Positions 26,051-33,965 of a stretch of DNA of 51,852 nt are shown here, piece after piece. A model generated the notes under the pieces. That model saw only the letters and a program-made list of their open reading frames with translations, did no database searches and was not told where the DNA came from. The translations under genes were made by a program, and so were the position numbers. How positions within the stretch are numbered: the stretch's first letter is position 1; each line of letters opens with the position of its first letter. This stretch comes from Shewanella gaetbuli (GTDB lineage: Bacteria > Pseudomonadota > Gammaproteobacteria > Enterobacterales > Shewanellaceae), in assembly GCF_023284065.1 (NCBI RefSeq), contig NZ_JAKIKP010000018.1:1-51852 (forward strand). The letters are read 5' to 3'.

Positions 26051-27049
26051 TTATTCAATTAAAAAGTGGGCGCGAGCCGTTGCAATTAACTGCTTTCTGT
26101 TGGTTTGCCAACAGTTAATACTGACATTAGCAACCCTGCGTCCTTGACGGGTAATTTTACATTCTGCAAAGGTGTCTTTGTGCAAGCCGGCACGCAAGTA
26201 ATCAATTGAAAAATCAACAATTTTAGGTACTTTATTGGCTTGCATAAATACCATTAGCTGCACAATGGCTGACATTTCCATAAACCCAGCAATCACCCCT
26301 CCATGAATTGCAGGTAAAACAGGGTTACCAATGTTGCCATCTTTAGCGGGTAGCTTAAACACCATTTCATCACCAAAGCGTGAAACAGACATGCCAATAA
26401 ATTGTGAATAAGGCACTTTATCTAATAAATAAGAATAATCATTTAATTCAATGGCACGCTTTACGACATTTTGCACATCAATAGATTGAGGCTCAACATT
26501 ATTAGCTTGAGGCACATTTAGTGATGTTTCTGGCTCATCGATATGATTAATAGGTGGCTGATTACCCATTAACGCTTGGCGAAACTCTTCACCCACCATT
26601 TCTGGACTGATACGCATAAATGAACCTACGGCATGAGCAATAGGCTCATCAATACTATCTTGATAAGCAATAGCACGAGTAAACGCGACCGTTGATGATA
26701 ACCGATAACACTCAGCAAACGCATAAACCGCTTTATTTGGCTCAGCGGGCTTCATGTAATCGACTCTTAAGTCCAGTGTAGGAGATATTTCAAGCGACTG
26801 GTACTTGTTCAAAATGGCACACACCACCGCCGAACCACAAGTGGTGTCAATAAGGGTAGTGATCACCCCGCCGTGAATAACCCCAGTATCAGGATAACCA
26901 ATAATGTCTTCACTATAGGGCAACTTCACCAATACATGATGTTCGCTAGCCTCTTGCACTGAAATATTTAAACGTCGGCATTGGGCTAGCTGATTAACAA
27001 ACCGCTTAGCAACGTCTGTTAATGGGAAAAAATCTGGATTGAATTGCAT
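26051..27049 (-). CDS. double-hotdog acyl-CoA thioesterase (PaaI-like)
   Basis: 332 residues made of two hotdog domains: about 30-150 with GVIHGGVITTLIDTTCGSAV and about 215-330 with AIHGGVIAGFMEMSAIVQL. Each HGG stretch is the PaaI-type active-site region. The first half keeps the catalytic-type Asp (LIDTT) while the second has Glu (FMEMS). Tandem fusions of this kind occur in acyl-CoA thioesterases. The substrate is unknown. ATG overlaps the hinT stop (TAATG). Confidence 0.83.
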   Translation of the reverse strand: MQFNPDFFPLTDVAKRFVNQLAQCRRLNISVQEASEHHVLVKLPYSEDIIGYPDTGVIHGGVITTLIDTTCGSAVVCAILNKYQSLEISPTLDLRVDYMKPAEPNKAVYAFAECYRLSSTVAFTRAIAYQDSIDEPIAHAVGSFMRISPEMVGEEFRQALMGNQPPINHIDEPETSLNVPQANNVEPQSIDVQNVVKRAIELNDYSYLLDKVPYSQFIGMSVSRFGDEMVFKLPAKDGNIGNPVLPAIHGGVIAGFMEMSAIVQLMVFMQANKVPKIVDFSIDYLRAGLHKDTFAECKITRQGRRVANVSINCWQTNRKQLIATARAHFLIE

Positions 27050-27402
27050 TAGCCTTTACTCAACATAGGGCCAAGTGGTTTACCGCCCACTAAATGAAGA
27101 TGGATATGGTAGACCTCTTGTCCACCATGCTTATTACAATTCATGATTAATCTATAACCATCTTCAGCTATACCTGCTTCTGCTGCTAATTTTGCTGCAA
27201 CCGTCATCATACGGCCCAACGCTAACTCATCTGAGGCTTTAACATCATTTGCCGTGGCAATTAAATGGTTTGGAATAATCAAAATATGAGTCGGTGCTTG
27301 AGGTGCAATGTCGCTAAATGCAGTGACTAATTCATCCTGATACAAAATATCGGCCTCAATCTCTCGGCGGATTATTTTGCTAAAAATTGTTTCTTCGGCC
27401 AT
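27049..27402 (-). CDS. hinT: HIT-family purine nucleoside phosphoramidase HinT
   Basis: A 117-residue protein with the histidine-triad motif HIHLHLVGG near the C-terminus and the N-terminal AEETIFSKIIRREIEADILY of the HinT branch. It hydrolyses adenosine phosphoramidates. The start is placed at 27402, preceded by AAGGAC at 6 bases, giving the E. coli-like length. An in-frame ATG 8 codons earlier lacks a good site. First gene of the hinT-thioesterase-ycfL operon. Confidence 0.94.
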   Translation of the reverse strand: MAEETIFSKIIRREIEADILYQDELVTAFSDIAPQAPTHILIIPNHLIATANDVKASDELALGRMMTVAAKLAAEAGIAEDGYRLIMNCNKHGGQEVYHIHLHLVGGKPLGPMLSKG

Positions 27403-27562
27403 GTTATTGTCCTTGTTGTTCTTCACTGAATCGTTTGGTTAAGTTTATCTTATTTTTCAGAAATTATAATGCTGATTAAGGGTTTTTAGTGCTGGTTGAT
27501 TGCTTAAACAACACATTTTTGGCAGCATGTTTGCTTTCTTACCCAGACTTAATGGACACGTT

Positions 27563-29323
27563 ATGCATCATCATATTTATGCTTCTGATCCCAAAGCCCA
27601 TTTATTCTCCATCAAAGCATCATTAACTAACGCTGCGCCACAACAAATATTTAGTTTACCTGCCTGGTTGCCGGGCAGTTATATGATTCGAGACTTTGCC
27701 AAAAACATTATTGATATTCAGTTTTATGATGAACAGCAAAATGCTTTATCTTTTGAACAGTTAGACAAGCAAACATGGCGAGTTAACAACCAAGGAGCTT
27801 GCATTACCATTTGCTATCAAGTCTATGCTTGGGACTTGTCAGTCCGCACCGCACATTTAGACACAAATCATGGTTTCTTCAATGGGAGTTCTGTCTTTTT
27901 AGCGGCTAAAGGCCTAGAACACTTACCGCAACGAGTTACCATTGCGCCGCCCGCAGAAGAGGCGCTATCTGAATGGAAACTTGCCACCAGCATGAATAGA
28001 ACGTCGGGCGAGCAATTTGGTTTCGGTGAATTTGAAGCGTCTAATTATCAAGATTTAATTGATCACCCTGTCGAAATGGGCGACCTCACCATTGACACTT
28101 TTATGGCGGCAGGAGTGCCACATGACATCGTGCTCAGCGGCAAGCATCGAGCCTGTATGGCTAGATTGAAAAAAGATTTAACTGCCATTTGCGAATATCA
28201 AATACAGCTATTTGGCCCCCCAGCACCATTTGAGCGTTATGTGTTTATGACCACCGTGCTCGATAATGGCTTTGGCGGATTAGAGCATAAATCGTCAACA
28301 GCATTAATGTGTTCTAGAAACGATTTACCGAAATCAGAAACGGCTGAAGTCAGTAAAGGCTACCGCACCTACTTGTCACTTTGTAGCCATGAATATTTCC
28401 ACAGTTGGAATGTAAAACGTATAAAGCCAGCAGAGTTTACCCCGTTCGATTTATCTCAAGAAAGCTACACTCAACAACTTTGGGCTTATGAAGGTATCAC
28501 CTCATACTTTGATGACTTTTTAACTTACCGCAGTGGCTGTGTTGATAAACAAAGCTATTTGACATTATTGAGTGAAACCATGACCCGCGTTTATCGTGGC
28601 AAAGGTCGATTTAAACAAAGCCTAACTTCATCTAGCTTTAATGCTTGGACAAAATTCTATAAACAAGATGAAAACGCCGCCAATGCAATCGTCAGTTATT
28701 ACACTAAAGGGGCGTTATTTGCCCTGTATTTAGACTTAACCATTCGCCTTGAAACTCAGGGAGTCAAAAGCTTAGATAACGTAATGCAGCAACTTTGGCA
28801 GCAATATGGACTCACTGAAATCGGTACCGACAAAACCAGCCACCAACGTATTGTTGAATCCATTTTAAACCGACCATGTGATGACCTTTTCAGTTATTTG
28901 TATAACACCCAAGACTTGCCTTTAGCACCTTTGTTAGAACAAGTTGGCGTACAATTAAGCTTTAGATCTAGTCAAGGTATGACAGACACTGGCGGTGATA
29001 GTGTTAACGGTTATGACATTGGCTTTGGTGCCAAATACAAAGTAGAAGGCATAGGGCTTAAAATCCTTACCGTTGCGCAAGATAGCCCTGCACATCAAAG
29101 CGGCTTAAGTGCCGGTGATGTATTAATTGCGGCTGATAATTTACAAGTAACGGCTAAGTTTGAACAGCTATTGCAAGACTACAGTGTTGGTGAACAAGTT
29201 GAATTACATTGGTTTAGACGTGATGAACTAATGAAAGGATTACTGCCTGTTAAATCTGCTGAAAAAGACACTGCGGTATTAACAATTATTGATGAGCAAA
29301 AAGCCGCAATTTGGTTAGATTAA
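27563..29323 (+). CDS. M61 family metallopeptidase with PDZ domain
   Basis: An N-terminal domain with LPAWLPGSYMIRDFAKNI is typical of M61 glycyl aminopeptidases. The zinc motif HEYFHSWN lies near residue 276 with the downstream Glu in WAYEGITSYFDD. A C-terminal PDZ domain (about 505-580) has AQDSPAHQSGLSAGDVLI. No signal peptide is seen, so it is probably cytoplasmic. The start is uncertain: 27563 (587 residues) fits the family start (HHHIYASDPKAHLF). A TTG at 27500 would add 21 residues. Confidence 0.86.
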   Translation: MHHHIYASDPKAHLFSIKASLTNAAPQQIFSLPAWLPGSYMIRDFAKNIIDIQFYDEQQNALSFEQLDKQTWRVNNQGACITICYQVYAWDLSVRTAHLDTNHGFFNGSSVFLAAKGLEHLPQRVTIAPPAEEALSEWKLATSMNRTSGEQFGFGEFEASNYQDLIDHPVEMGDLTIDTFMAAGVPHDIVLSGKHRACMARLKKDLTAICEYQIQLFGPPAPFERYVFMTTVLDNGFGGLEHKSSTALMCSRNDLPKSETAEVSKGYRTYLSLCSHEYFHSWNVKRIKPAEFTPFDLSQESYTQQLWAYEGITSYFDDFLTYRSGCVDKQSYLTLLSETMTRVYRGKGRFKQSLTSSSFNAWTKFYKQDENAANAIVSYYTKGALFALYLDLTIRLETQGVKSLDNVMQQLWQQYGLTEIGTDKTSHQRIVESILNRPCDDLFSYLYNTQDLPLAPLLEQVGVQLSFRSSQGMTDTGGDSVNGYDIGFGAKYKVEGIGLKILTVAQDSPAHQSGLSAGDVLIAADNLQVTAKFEQLLQDYSVGEQVELHWFRRDELMKGLLPVKSAEKDTAVLTIIDEQKAAIWLD

Positions 29324-29334
29324 GCAATTATTTT

Positions 29335-29359
29335 GCCCCCAATACCCAATGTTGGGGGC
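29335..29359. terminator. hairpin between converging M61 and LuxR-type genes
   Basis: GCCCCCAA/TTGGGGGC, 8-bp GC-rich stem with a 9-base loop. T tracts are short on both strands, so termination may be weak. Confidence 0.6.
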
Positions 29360-29370
29360 TAAAAATTGCG

Positions 29371-29997
29371 TTAAACAACCACCTCATGCATATGAGTTTG
29401 TGCCCATGCAATGGCTTGGCCTCTGCTAGATACCCCTATTTTTCTAAATGCCCGATATAAGTGAGTTTTAATGGTCGACTCACTGACAAACAACTGATTC
29501 GCAATATCTAAGTTAGTACTTCCTGACAATAAAGCTTGTAATACTTCTCTTTCACGAATCGTCAATTGATCTTCTTCGTCGGTATCATTTTGAACGCTTT
29601 TGTACAGTTCTTGAGGTATAACACTGCCGCCTTTGAGGATTTTTGTTAACCCTGTGCTAATTTCAGCCAAGTTAGCATCAGAATAAAACACTCCTGAGGT
29701 AATCGCACAATGAATTAGAAACTTAGCATCCATTTGTTTAGGAAAATTGATAAATACTGTTTTCACGTCACTATATTCACGATCTATGCATCTTTGCAGT
29801 TGATAAGCCTGCTGAAGATCAATGGTCGCAAGATCAAATATCACTAATGAATTTTCATGTTGTTCAAGCGTTTTAGCCATAGTGCTAGGTTGAGCACTCA
29901 CTAATTTCACCAAAAACTCTTGCGGCCACCGGCAATCAAGCAAATCTATCAATAAGGTTGACCTAGAAACGATCATCCAGTTTGCAACTTTAAACAT
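29371..29997 (-). CDS. CsgD/VpsT-like LuxR-type regulator
   Basis: 208 residues. A receiver-like N-terminal domain (about 5-130) ends with TSGVFYSDANLAEISTGL, a segment shared with E. coli CsgD. A LuxR helix-turn-helix follows (about 142-205, TIREREVLQALLSGSTNLDIANQLFVSESTIKTHLYRAF). No standard phospho-Asp arrangement is obvious, as in VpsT/CsgD, some of which bind cyclic di-GMP. Such regulators control biofilm matrix genes. The target is unknown here. The start at 29997 has GGAG at 6 bases. It is 288 bases after the kinase/phosphatase gene, so likely has its own promoter. Confidence 0.82.
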   Translation of the reverse strand: MFKVANWMIVSRSTLLIDLLDCRWPQEFLVKLVSAQPSTMAKTLEQHENSLVIFDLATIDLQQAYQLQRCIDREYSDVKTVFINFPKQMDAKFLIHCAITSGVFYSDANLAEISTGLTKILKGGSVIPQELYKSVQNDTDEEDQLTIREREVLQALLSGSTNLDIANQLFVSESTIKTHLYRAFRKIGVSSRGQAIAWAQTHMHEVVV

Positions 29998-30285
29998 ATA
30001 ACACTCCATGTAATTTGCTCTTAAAGTAGAGCTTAAACTGTTTAAGCTTTAACAACTGTATCAAGCCAATCAATGCATAACAATTAGCCTAATGGGTGCT
30101 TATGTACTTAAAGTTATACTTTTGTACTACACAATCGTTAAGCAGACACAGATTGGTAGCCATGATCTAAGTGACTGTCTAACTCATTTTAGTTGATGTT
30201 TTTTTGTTCAACCAGTGAGGCGGGATTTTTAATTGATTAACTTCAGGCAGAGATTTGACTCCCTGCCTATAAGTTCACATTAAGT

Positions 30286-32100
30286 TTATCCAGTAACCAG
30301 AGAAGCGACCAATGCAATAAACAGCATAATTGATACAACCTGCCAAAATTTAACTGGGTCTTTATCAATAATTGGCACAGTGGTTTTACTGACTTTATTC
30401 GGCTGTGGAGTGGTTAATTGGTGAATAAACTCACAGCTGTCGGCTTGTCTAAAGGAGGCCTCAATACTCATGGCTTTTTTCAACACCGCATCAATCCACT
30501 CGGGCACCATAGGGTTTAGCTTATTAACACTAATGTACTCTATGGCTAAAAAGTCTTGTCGAGTGTGACATTTACACAATTGTCCTTTAAAAGGTAACTC
30601 ACCGGCTAACATTTCAAAGGTGATCACCGCCAACGAAAACAAATCTGCACGGCCATCGGCTTGATAACCCAGAATCACTTCTGGCGCGGTGTAATCTGCT
30701 GTACCTAAAATATTATCGCGGGTTAATGGCGTAGTAATTTCAGCAATGCCTTTGATATAACAGGAACCAAAATCGATAATCTTAATATTGCCTTGCTTAG
30801 TGACAAAAATATTGTCTGGTTTTAAATCTTGATGCAGGGTTTCGCGACGATGAAACGCCCTTATGCCTAATTCAATCTGCTTAACTAAACGAATAACCTC
30901 TTCAACAGCGGCCTTTTTATGCTGGGTTAACCATTCAGCTAAACTCACCCCATCTAAAAACTCAGTTAAGTAATACAAGGCTGATTTAGGCCTATTATGC
31001 TCTGCCACTTTGACGACATAATTGTTATTAATCCGATTCCCTACCCAGCTTTCAAGCATAAAGCGTTCAATATAGGCGGCATCGTCTATATAGTTCACCG
31101 AGGGCGTTTTCATACAAAATGCACTGCCAGCTTCGTTAATAACACGATAAACCTGACTGCGCTGCGACTGATGAATAATATGGGTTACTTGATAACCATC
31201 AAGCTTCATTCCCACATCTAGCGGAGGGGGAAATGGTTTACTGGAAAGCTTTTGATAAACATCGCCAATGTCTTGTGTAGGCAACGCAGCCACATACAGC
31301 AGTTGGACACTTAAATTATCATTACTTTGTGCATTTAACGCAGTATCAATTAACTGCAGGCAAAACTGCTCACATTGTTCATCAGTTAATTGTGGGTGTT
31401 TTTCAATATACTTGGTTAAACTTCGGCCCAGTTCATAGTCAGTTAACACATCATGAATGCCATCTGTGGTGAGTAAAAATATATCTCCCACTTCAAGTGC
31501 TACTGACTTGTAATCAACATCAAGTTTAACGTCCATCCCCAAAGCACGGGTTAGATAATGCTTACTTTCACTTACCGTAGTGCTGTGATCGCGACTTAGC
31601 TTAACCAACTCACCCGCTCTTAAACGGTACACACGCGAATCACCCACATGCAGCATATGGGCAGTACAAGACTTAAAAACTAAAGCAGATAACGTACAAA
31701 CATATCCTCTACGGGCATCGCGATAATCTTGGCCTAAGCCGTATAACCAGCGATTTAAGGCGGTCAACACCTTATTACACGAGGTTTGCACTCCCCAAGT
31801 ATCTGGAGTGGAGTAATAGTCACTTATAAAGTTACTGACACTGATAGCCGAAGCTTGTGCACCACTTTCTGCGGTACTGACACCATCACTGATCACCGAG
31901 ACTATGCCCTTAGTAGACAACATCAACCCAGAAGGGATTCGAATCCCTATGGCATCCTCATTAGCTTGTTTACGGCCTTTTTCTGACGCTTGACCTACAT
32001 GAATCGTTAATGGATTGGTTACATTAGTCACCAATGCCTCTTCTACCAAAGCGGCATTTTTAGGTGAGTCTTGTAAAACAGATGATGTTTGCATATTCAT
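30286..32100 (-). CDS. fused PP2C phosphatase and Ser/Thr protein kinase, membrane-anchored
   Basis: 604 residues. A PP2C domain (about 30-275) shows KGRKQANEDAIG, VISDGVSTAESG, HVGDSRVYRL and LTTDGIHDVLTDYEL, with the metal-binding Asp residues. A protein kinase domain (about 300-565) has LHQDLKPDNIFVTK, IIDFGSCYIKG and TADYTAPEVILG. A C-terminal membrane segment (about 583-602) anchors it. The catalytic loop is HQD rather than HRD (non-RD kinase). Such fusions accompany nitrate-assimilation genes in several gammaproteobacteria, but their substrate is not known to me. A short hairpin separates it from narK. Confidence 0.9.
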   Translation of the reverse strand: MNMQTSSVLQDSPKNAALVEEALVTNVTNPLTIHVGQASEKGRKQANEDAIGIRIPSGLMLSTKGIVSVISDGVSTAESGAQASAISVSNFISDYYSTPDTWGVQTSCNKVLTALNRWLYGLGQDYRDARRGYVCTLSALVFKSCTAHMLHVGDSRVYRLRAGELVKLSRDHSTTVSESKHYLTRALGMDVKLDVDYKSVALEVGDIFLLTTDGIHDVLTDYELGRSLTKYIEKHPQLTDEQCEQFCLQLIDTALNAQSNDNLSVQLLYVAALPTQDIGDVYQKLSSKPFPPPLDVGMKLDGYQVTHIIHQSQRSQVYRVINEAGSAFCMKTPSVNYIDDAAYIERFMLESWVGNRINNNYVVKVAEHNRPKSALYYLTEFLDGVSLAEWLTQHKKAAVEEVIRLVKQIELGIRAFHRRETLHQDLKPDNIFVTKQGNIKIIDFGSCYIKGIAEITTPLTRDNILGTADYTAPEVILGYQADGRADLFSLAVITFEMLAGELPFKGQLCKCHTRQDFLAIEYISVNKLNPMVPEWIDAVLKKAMSIEASFRQADSCEFIHQLTTPQPNKVSKTTVPIIDKDPVKFWQVVSIMLFIALVASLVTG

Positions 32101-32118
32101 ATATCCAATGACGAAAAT

Positions 32119-32138
32119 AGCGAGGTCTTAGCCTCGCT
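32119..32138 (-). other. intercistronic hairpin between narK and the kinase/phosphatase gene
   Basis: AGCGAGG/CCTCGCT, 7-bp stem with a 6-base loop, followed on the minus strand by ATTTTC. It could act as a partial terminator that lowers expression of the last gene. Confidence 0.5.
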
Positions 32139-32162
32139 GTTTTAAAGGCGCCAAATAACACA

Positions 32163-33629
32163 CTAGCTTACGCTAATTAAAGTCACCTCACCTTGTTCAT
32201 TTACTTCTGCAATATGGCCTTTTGGCTCTGCCATAAATAACAAGGTAATAAAACCAAATACCGCACTAGTGGCAATAACGTAAAAGAAAGTTTGGGTAGA
32301 GACTATAGAGTAAACGGTTAAAAAGAACACCGCACCTACATTACCATAAGCACCTGTCATGCCAGCAATTTGCCCTGTTAAACGACGTTTAATTAAAGGC
32401 ACTGCAGCAAATACCGCACCCTCACCACCTTGGACGAAGAATGAACATGCCATCACCACAACCACAGCAATGGGTAATCCCCAGCTTGAGTCAATTTGCG
32501 CCACCGAGAAATAACCAATAGCCAAGCCTGCGGTTAAAATTAACAAGGTAACTTTACGGCCAAATCGGTCACTTAACCAACCGCCACCTGGACGCGACAT
32601 TAAATTCATAAAGGCGTAACTAGAGGCAACCATACCCGCTTGTGCCATACCTAAACCGAAAGTTTCGGCAAAAAATAAAGGCAACATAGACACCACTGCT
32701 AATTCAGAACCAAAAGTGGTGAAATATAAAATATTCAGTACCGCCACTTGTTTGAATTCATAACGTTCAAATTCAGGTACTTCTGCCACAAATACGTGCT
32801 TATTCACTTGGTAGGTCTGATAAAAATCAACACAAAACACCAACACTAATGCGGCATATATCAACAAGGTTGTTTGCTGGGTAAACATGCTGACACCGGC
32901 AGGCGATAATTTCCAAGCCAGTAAAGCCAACGTGGCATACATAGGGATTTTCATGATAATTAGCAGCACAAAATCTTTTTTGCTAGTGACCTCTAAGCCA
33001 CCAGCTTTTTTAGGTTTAAAGTAGGTAGACCCTTTTGGTGTATCAGACACATTAAAGTAATACACAAAAGCAAACAATAAGCTCATTAAGCCTGTTAAGC
33101 CAATGGCAAAACGCCAACCATTTTCACCACCAAAAGCTAACGCAATAGCAGGCAAAGAAAATGCCGCAGCAGCTGAACCAAAGTTACCCCAGCCACCATA
33201 AATACCCTCGGCAGTGCCTAACTCTTTTGCTGGAAACCACTCACTAACAATACGAATACCAATCACAAAACCAGCACCAATAAAGCCAATTAAAAAGCGT
33301 GCTAATGCTAATTGCTCAAAACTATCCGCTACCGCAAACATAAAACACGGTATAGAACAAACCGCTAACAACACCGAGTACGTTAATCTTGGGCCGTATT
33401 TGTCGGTCACCATACCAATAATGATACGTGCTGGAATGGTGAGCGCTACGTTTAAAATCAGCAAGGTTTTGATTTGTGATTTGGTTAAGCCCAAGCTGTC
33501 GGCAATAACACTCACTAATGGTGCGGCGTTAAACCACACCACAAAAGTGATGAAAAAAGCCATCCAGCTTAGGTGTAATACTTTCATTTTTCCGCTAAAT
33601 GAAAAAAGCTTAAATTTATCTGCACTCAT
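32163..33629 (-). CDS. narK: nitrate/nitrite MFS transporter
   Basis: A 488-residue, about 12-segment major-facilitator protein. Both nitrate-signature motifs are visible: GGWGNFGSAAAAF near residue 145 and GAYGNVGAVFFL near 430. A long central loop and extra segments around 215-290 (KKAGGLEVTSKKDF) resemble the NarK-type arrangement. It imports nitrate or exchanges it for nitrite. In assimilation loci this role is often called nasA. Only 9 bases after nirD, so clearly co-transcribed. Confidence 0.9.
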   Translation of the reverse strand: MSADKFKLFSFSGKMKVLHLSWMAFFITFVVWFNAAPLVSVIADSLGLTKSQIKTLLILNVALTIPARIIIGMVTDKYGPRLTYSVLLAVCSIPCFMFAVADSFEQLALARFLIGFIGAGFVIGIRIVSEWFPAKELGTAEGIYGGWGNFGSAAAAFSLPAIALAFGGENGWRFAIGLTGLMSLLFAFVYYFNVSDTPKGSTYFKPKKAGGLEVTSKKDFVLLIIMKIPMYATLALLAWKLSPAGVSMFTQQTTLLIYAALVLVFCVDFYQTYQVNKHVFVAEVPEFERYEFKQVAVLNILYFTTFGSELAVVSMLPLFFAETFGLGMAQAGMVASSYAFMNLMSRPGGGWLSDRFGRKVTLLILTAGLAIGYFSVAQIDSSWGLPIAVVVVMACSFFVQGGEGAVFAAVPLIKRRLTGQIAGMTGAYGNVGAVFFLTVYSIVSTQTFFYVIATSAVFGFITLLFMAEPKGHIAEVNEQGEVTLISVS

Positions 33630-33638
33630 AGCGACGTA

Positions 33639-33965
33639 TTACCCCTTGGCCAGCACAAATACTTGGCCTTGCTCTGTTTTAACTTCAAATGGTGTAGCTT
33701 GCAGATTGGCATCTTCTATACATTTACCTGTCGTTAGGCTGTAGTGTTGCTTGTAGATAGGAGAAGCGACACATAGCTCCCCTTCCATCTCACAAATAAG
33801 CCCGCGAGCTAATACCCCTACACCAGTGACAGGGTCAGTATTTTCTAGAGCAAATAAGCCATCTTTACCTAGATTAAAAATTGCTACCGCTTTACCTGCA
33901 ACCCAAGCAGCAATACCTGTACCTTGTGGTAAATTTTTCTCGTCACCTACGTTTACCCAGCTCAT
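33639..33965 (-). CDS. nirD: NADH-dependent nitrite reductase small subunit NirD
   Basis: A 108-residue Rieske-fold protein lacking the [2Fe-2S] Cys/His pairs, as in all NirD. It shows LPQGTGIAAWVAGKAVAIF, GVGVLARGLI and SPIYKQHYSLTTGKC. It forms the nitrite reductase with NirB, reducing nitrite to ammonium with NADH. ATG overlaps the nirB stop (ATGA). Confidence 0.95.
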   Translation of the reverse strand: MSWVNVGDEKNLPQGTGIAAWVAGKAVAIFNLGKDGLFALENTDPVTGVGVLARGLICEMEGELCVASPIYKQHYSLTTGKCIEDANLQATPFEVKTEQGQVFVLAKG

